In this document: piece after piece, positions 13,020 through 15,112 of the stretch | How the letters are laid out: each line of letters begins with the position of its first letter | Numbering within the stretch: the stretch's first letter is position 1 | NCBI GenBank assembly: GCA_023413185.1 | Contig: JAEZQD010000007.1 | Span: 1-15,112 of the forward strand | DNA: 15,112 bases | Direction: 5' to 3' | Origin: Bacillota bacterium | GTDB taxonomy: Bacteria > Bacillota > Clostridia > Oscillospirales > Ruminococcaceae | Translations under genes and position numbers: made by a program | Notes under the pieces: generated by a model | What the model was told of the DNA's origin: nothing | Seen by the model: only the letters and a program-made list of their open reading frames with translations | Databases searched by the model: none

Positions 13020-14068
13020 ATAGAGTAAAATCAATCGTTCGGCAGGTTGGTTTGCCGCGTGTTATTATTATTGTTTTTCTGCTGGTTTTAATTGTTACGG
13101 CAGTCTTTCAGCAGCAGAATATGGGTACGTTGATGACCGACGTGCTGGTTCGGTTTGGCATGAACATGGTTTTGTCTCTTGCCATGGTTCCGGCTATTAT
13201 GTCGGGAACAGGAATGAACTTTGGTCTGCCCGTTGGTATCCTTTGCGGTATCTTGGGCGGTCTTATCAGCATCGAGATTGGGTTGACCGGCTGGGTCGGC
13301 ATCCTTATGGCGATTGCCCTGTCTATCCCGTTTGGCGTTGCCTCCGGCTTTCTATACGGGAAGCTGCTTAATTCGGTTAAGGGCGATGAGATGATGGTTG
13401 GTACCTATGTGGGTTATGCCATTGTATCGTTGATGTGCATGGGTTGGCTGATACTGCCCTTTAAGGACCCTTCCATGATCTGGCCAATCGGCGGATCTGA
13501 GGGCGGTTTACGCTCGACCATTACACTGACCGACAACTACGACAAGATCTTTAATCGTTTCTTCTCATTTACCATAGGCGGAGTTACAATACCCACCGGG
13601 CTTATCCTGTTTGGTCTGTTGATGTGCCTTGTTATTTGGCTGTTTGGATTAAGCAAAACGGGCATTGGAATGAAGGCGGCGGGCGCAAATACTCGGTTTG
13701 CAATCGCTTCGGGTATTAACGTAAACCGCATGCGCCTTTTGGGTACCATTCTATCCACCGTAATCGGCGCTATCGGTATTATATTCTATGCGCAGAGCTT
13801 TGGGTTCTACCAACTTTATAACGCACCGCTTAATATGGCGTTTCAGCCGGTAGCAGCTGTGCTTTTGGGCGGCGCTACGGCGAAAAACTGCAAGATTTCG
13901 CACGTTATTATTGGTACTTTCCTGTTTCAGGCGTTGCTGACCATAGCGCTTCCTGTTGCTAACCTATTGATGCCGGAAGGCAGCCTTTCTGAGGTTGTTC
14001 GCATCATCGTATCCAACGGCATCATTCTGTATGCACTTACTCAGACGGGAGGCGGCAGTGATGAATAA
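13016..14068 (+). CDS. ABC transporter permease 1, BPD_transp_2 family
   Basis: A 350-residue inner-membrane protein with about 8 to 10 hydrophobic segments, of the branched-chain/ribose/nucleoside permease class (BPD_transp_2). The segment at about residues 215-290 is typical: SKTGIGMKAAGANTRFAIASGINVNRMRLLGT followed by AVLLGGATAKN; this loop contacts the ATPase. The early VPAIMSGTGMNFGLPVGILCGILGG is the usual glycine-rich helix. Its start overlaps the ATPase stop by 4 nt (ATGA) and its end overlaps permease 2 by 8 nt, indicating one translationally coupled operon. With permease 2 it should form the heterodimeric channel for the DUF3798 ligand. The substrate is unknown. Confidence 0.9.
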   Translation: MNRVKSIVRQVGLPRVIIIVFLLVLIVTAVFQQQNMGTLMTDVLVRFGMNMVLSLAMVPAIMSGTGMNFGLPVGILCGILGGLISIEIGLTGWVGILMAIALSIPFGVASGFLYGKLLNSVKGDEMMVGTYVGYAIVSLMCMGWLILPFKDPSMIWPIGGSEGGLRSTITLTDNYDKIFNRFFSFTIGGVTIPTGLILFGLLMCLVIWLFGLSKTGIGMKAAGANTRFAIASGINVNRMRLLGTILSTVIGAIGIIFYAQSFGFYQLYNAPLNMAFQPVAAVLLGGATAKNCKISHVIIGTFLFQALLTIALPVANLLMPEGSLSEVVRIIVSNGIILYALTQTGGGSDE

Positions 14069-15112
14069 TACCTTCATTGAACGCAGCAGAAAATTTCTTA
14101 TTTCAAATATCGTTCCCATTGTGTTTATCATCGTGTGTATCCTGGGCGTCATCTACTCCGGCTCTTCCCCCGCTATTATTTTGATGGACTTAATCTCTCG
14201 ATTTGACCGCAACGCGTTCCTTGTACTTTCTCTGATTATCCCTATCGTTACCGGACTGGGGCTTAACTTTGGTATCGTGCTCGGAGCAATGGCGGGACAA
14301 ACCGGTTTGTTTATCGTCTCGATTATGAATCTGGAGGGGCTGCCTGCAATCCTTTTGGCCTCTGCTATTTCTGTTCCCCTTTCCATCCTGCTTGGCTGGA
14401 TGACCGGTAATCTGTTAAACAGAACCAAAGGTCAAGAGATGATTACCAGCATGATTCTGGGCTTTTTTGCCTCGGGCGTGTATCAGTTCATCTATCTGTT
14501 CTTCTTGGGCGGAATTATTCCGATCGACGCACCCAGCATCATGCTCAGTTCCGGTGTTGGTGTGCGTAACACCATCGACCTTACCACCATGAAGTATGCG
14601 CTGGACAACATCTGGAAGCTTGACATCTTCCTTGCGGCTGTTTTCTTTGCCTCGCTGCTACTTGTGTGGCTGCTGATCAAACGGTTTGTTAAAAAAGAGC
14701 ATACCACAAAGAACCTTGTTTTGATCTGCGTAAGTGTGGGCATTATTGCACTAAGCATTATCGCGGAGTTTATGCCGTCGCTGGCGAACTACCGCTCCTT
14801 CTGCATGGTTCCGATGGTTCCATATCTTCTTATTCTATTGCTCTGTTTCTTTGTACAAGCCTTTATCAAAACAAAGCTTGGACAGAACATGCGTGCGGTT
14901 GGGCAGGATGCTAAGGTTGCGGCTGTGGCGGGGATTAATGTAAACAAAACCCGTGTAACCTCTATCTGCATCTCTACCGTGCTTGCCGCACTCGGTCAGA
15001 TTATCTTTTTGCAGAACCTCGGCAACATGAGCACCTACAATGCGCATGAAAATGTCGGCATGTTCTCGGCTGCCGCTCTGCTCATCGGCGGAGCCTCGGT
15101 TTCTAAGGCTAC
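14061..15112 (+). CDS. ABC transporter permease 2, BPD_transp_2 family, partial at right edge
   Basis: 350 complete codons are visible and the frame is still open at the window end. The ATG at 14061 lies inside the end of permease 1 and is preceded by GGGAGG at 14047-14053. The protein is a BPD_transp_2 permease related to but clearly distinct from permease 1. It shows GLGLNFGIVLGAMAGQTGLF near residue 65 and, near residue 275, KLGQNMRAVGQDAKVAAVAGINVNKTRV and then AALLIGGASVSKA. It has a longer central region than permease 1 and an acidic/basic loop KRFVKKEHTTKN. The end visible here corresponds to the last few helices of the family, so only a short C-terminal part is missing. Further operon genes may follow. 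Confidence 0.9.
   Translation, partial: MNNTFIERSRKFLISNIVPIVFIIVCILGVIYSGSSPAIILMDLISRFDRNAFLVLSLIIPIVTGLGLNFGIVLGAMAGQTGLFIVSIMNLEGLPAILLASAISVPLSILLGWMTGNLLNRTKGQEMITSMILGFFASGVYQFIYLFFLGGIIPIDAPSIMLSSGVGVRNTIDLTTMKYALDNIWKLDIFLAAVFFASLLLVWLLIKRFVKKEHTTKNLVLICVSVGIIALSIIAEFMPSLANYRSFCMVPMVPYLLILLLCFFVQAFIKTKLGQNMRAVGQDAKVAAVAGINVNKTRVTSICISTVLAALGQIIFLQNLGNMSTYNAHENVGMFSAAALLIGGASVSKA

Overview
This window looks like chromosomal DNA from a spore-forming, low-to-mid GC Clostridia member (Bacillota; the codon use and gene families suggest an Oscillospiraceae/Ruminococcaceae-type organism). The evidence is a SpoIIR sporulation signal protein, a SigH-like sigma factor, a DnaD-domain replication protein, an AlaR/AlaT-like regulator-aminotransferase pair, consensus sigma-A promoters and GGAGG-type ribosome binding sites. 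No phage, insertion sequence or CRISPR array is visible. Taxonomy is inferred from gene content only.

Layout. (1) 1-683, leftward: the N-terminal 227 codons of a DnaD-domain protein running off the left edge. (2) 1043-5629, rightward: a PHP-family phosphoesterase, an Lrp/AsnC regulator overlapping by 4 nt with a class I aminotransferase, ispE (isoprenoid synthesis), spoIIR (forespore-to-mother-cell signalling), and a small DUF378 membrane protein. A terminator at 5666-5702 closes this block and a bidirectional hairpin at 5714-5749 separates it from the next. (3) 8296 down to 5762, leftward: a MATE-family exporter, a SigH-like sigma factor with its own strong promoter, a degenerate tRNA-like sequence, and a double zinc-ribbon protein. 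(4) 8622-9536, rightward: a lipoprotein with a long Ser-rich linker and a thioredoxin-like CxxC domain, with its own promoter and terminator. (5) 9643-10123: an AT-rich intergenic stretch with several dyads, ending in a textbook sigma-A promoter. (6) 10124 to the right edge: a DUF3798 lipoprotein, a two-domain sugar/nucleoside-type ABC ATPase, and two different BPD_transp_2 permeases, the second cut by the window end.

The most interesting system is the DUF3798 ABC transporter. Its binding lipoprotein belongs to a family without an assigned ligand, it is driven by a perfect extended -10 promoter, and it is separated from the transport genes by a strong hairpin that could set their expression ratio. 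Second is the spoIIR leader, where a roughly 57-nt hairpin buries the ribosome binding site downstream of a possible sigma-F type promoter. The tRNA-like relic between the sigma factor and the zinc-ribbon gene also deserves a look.
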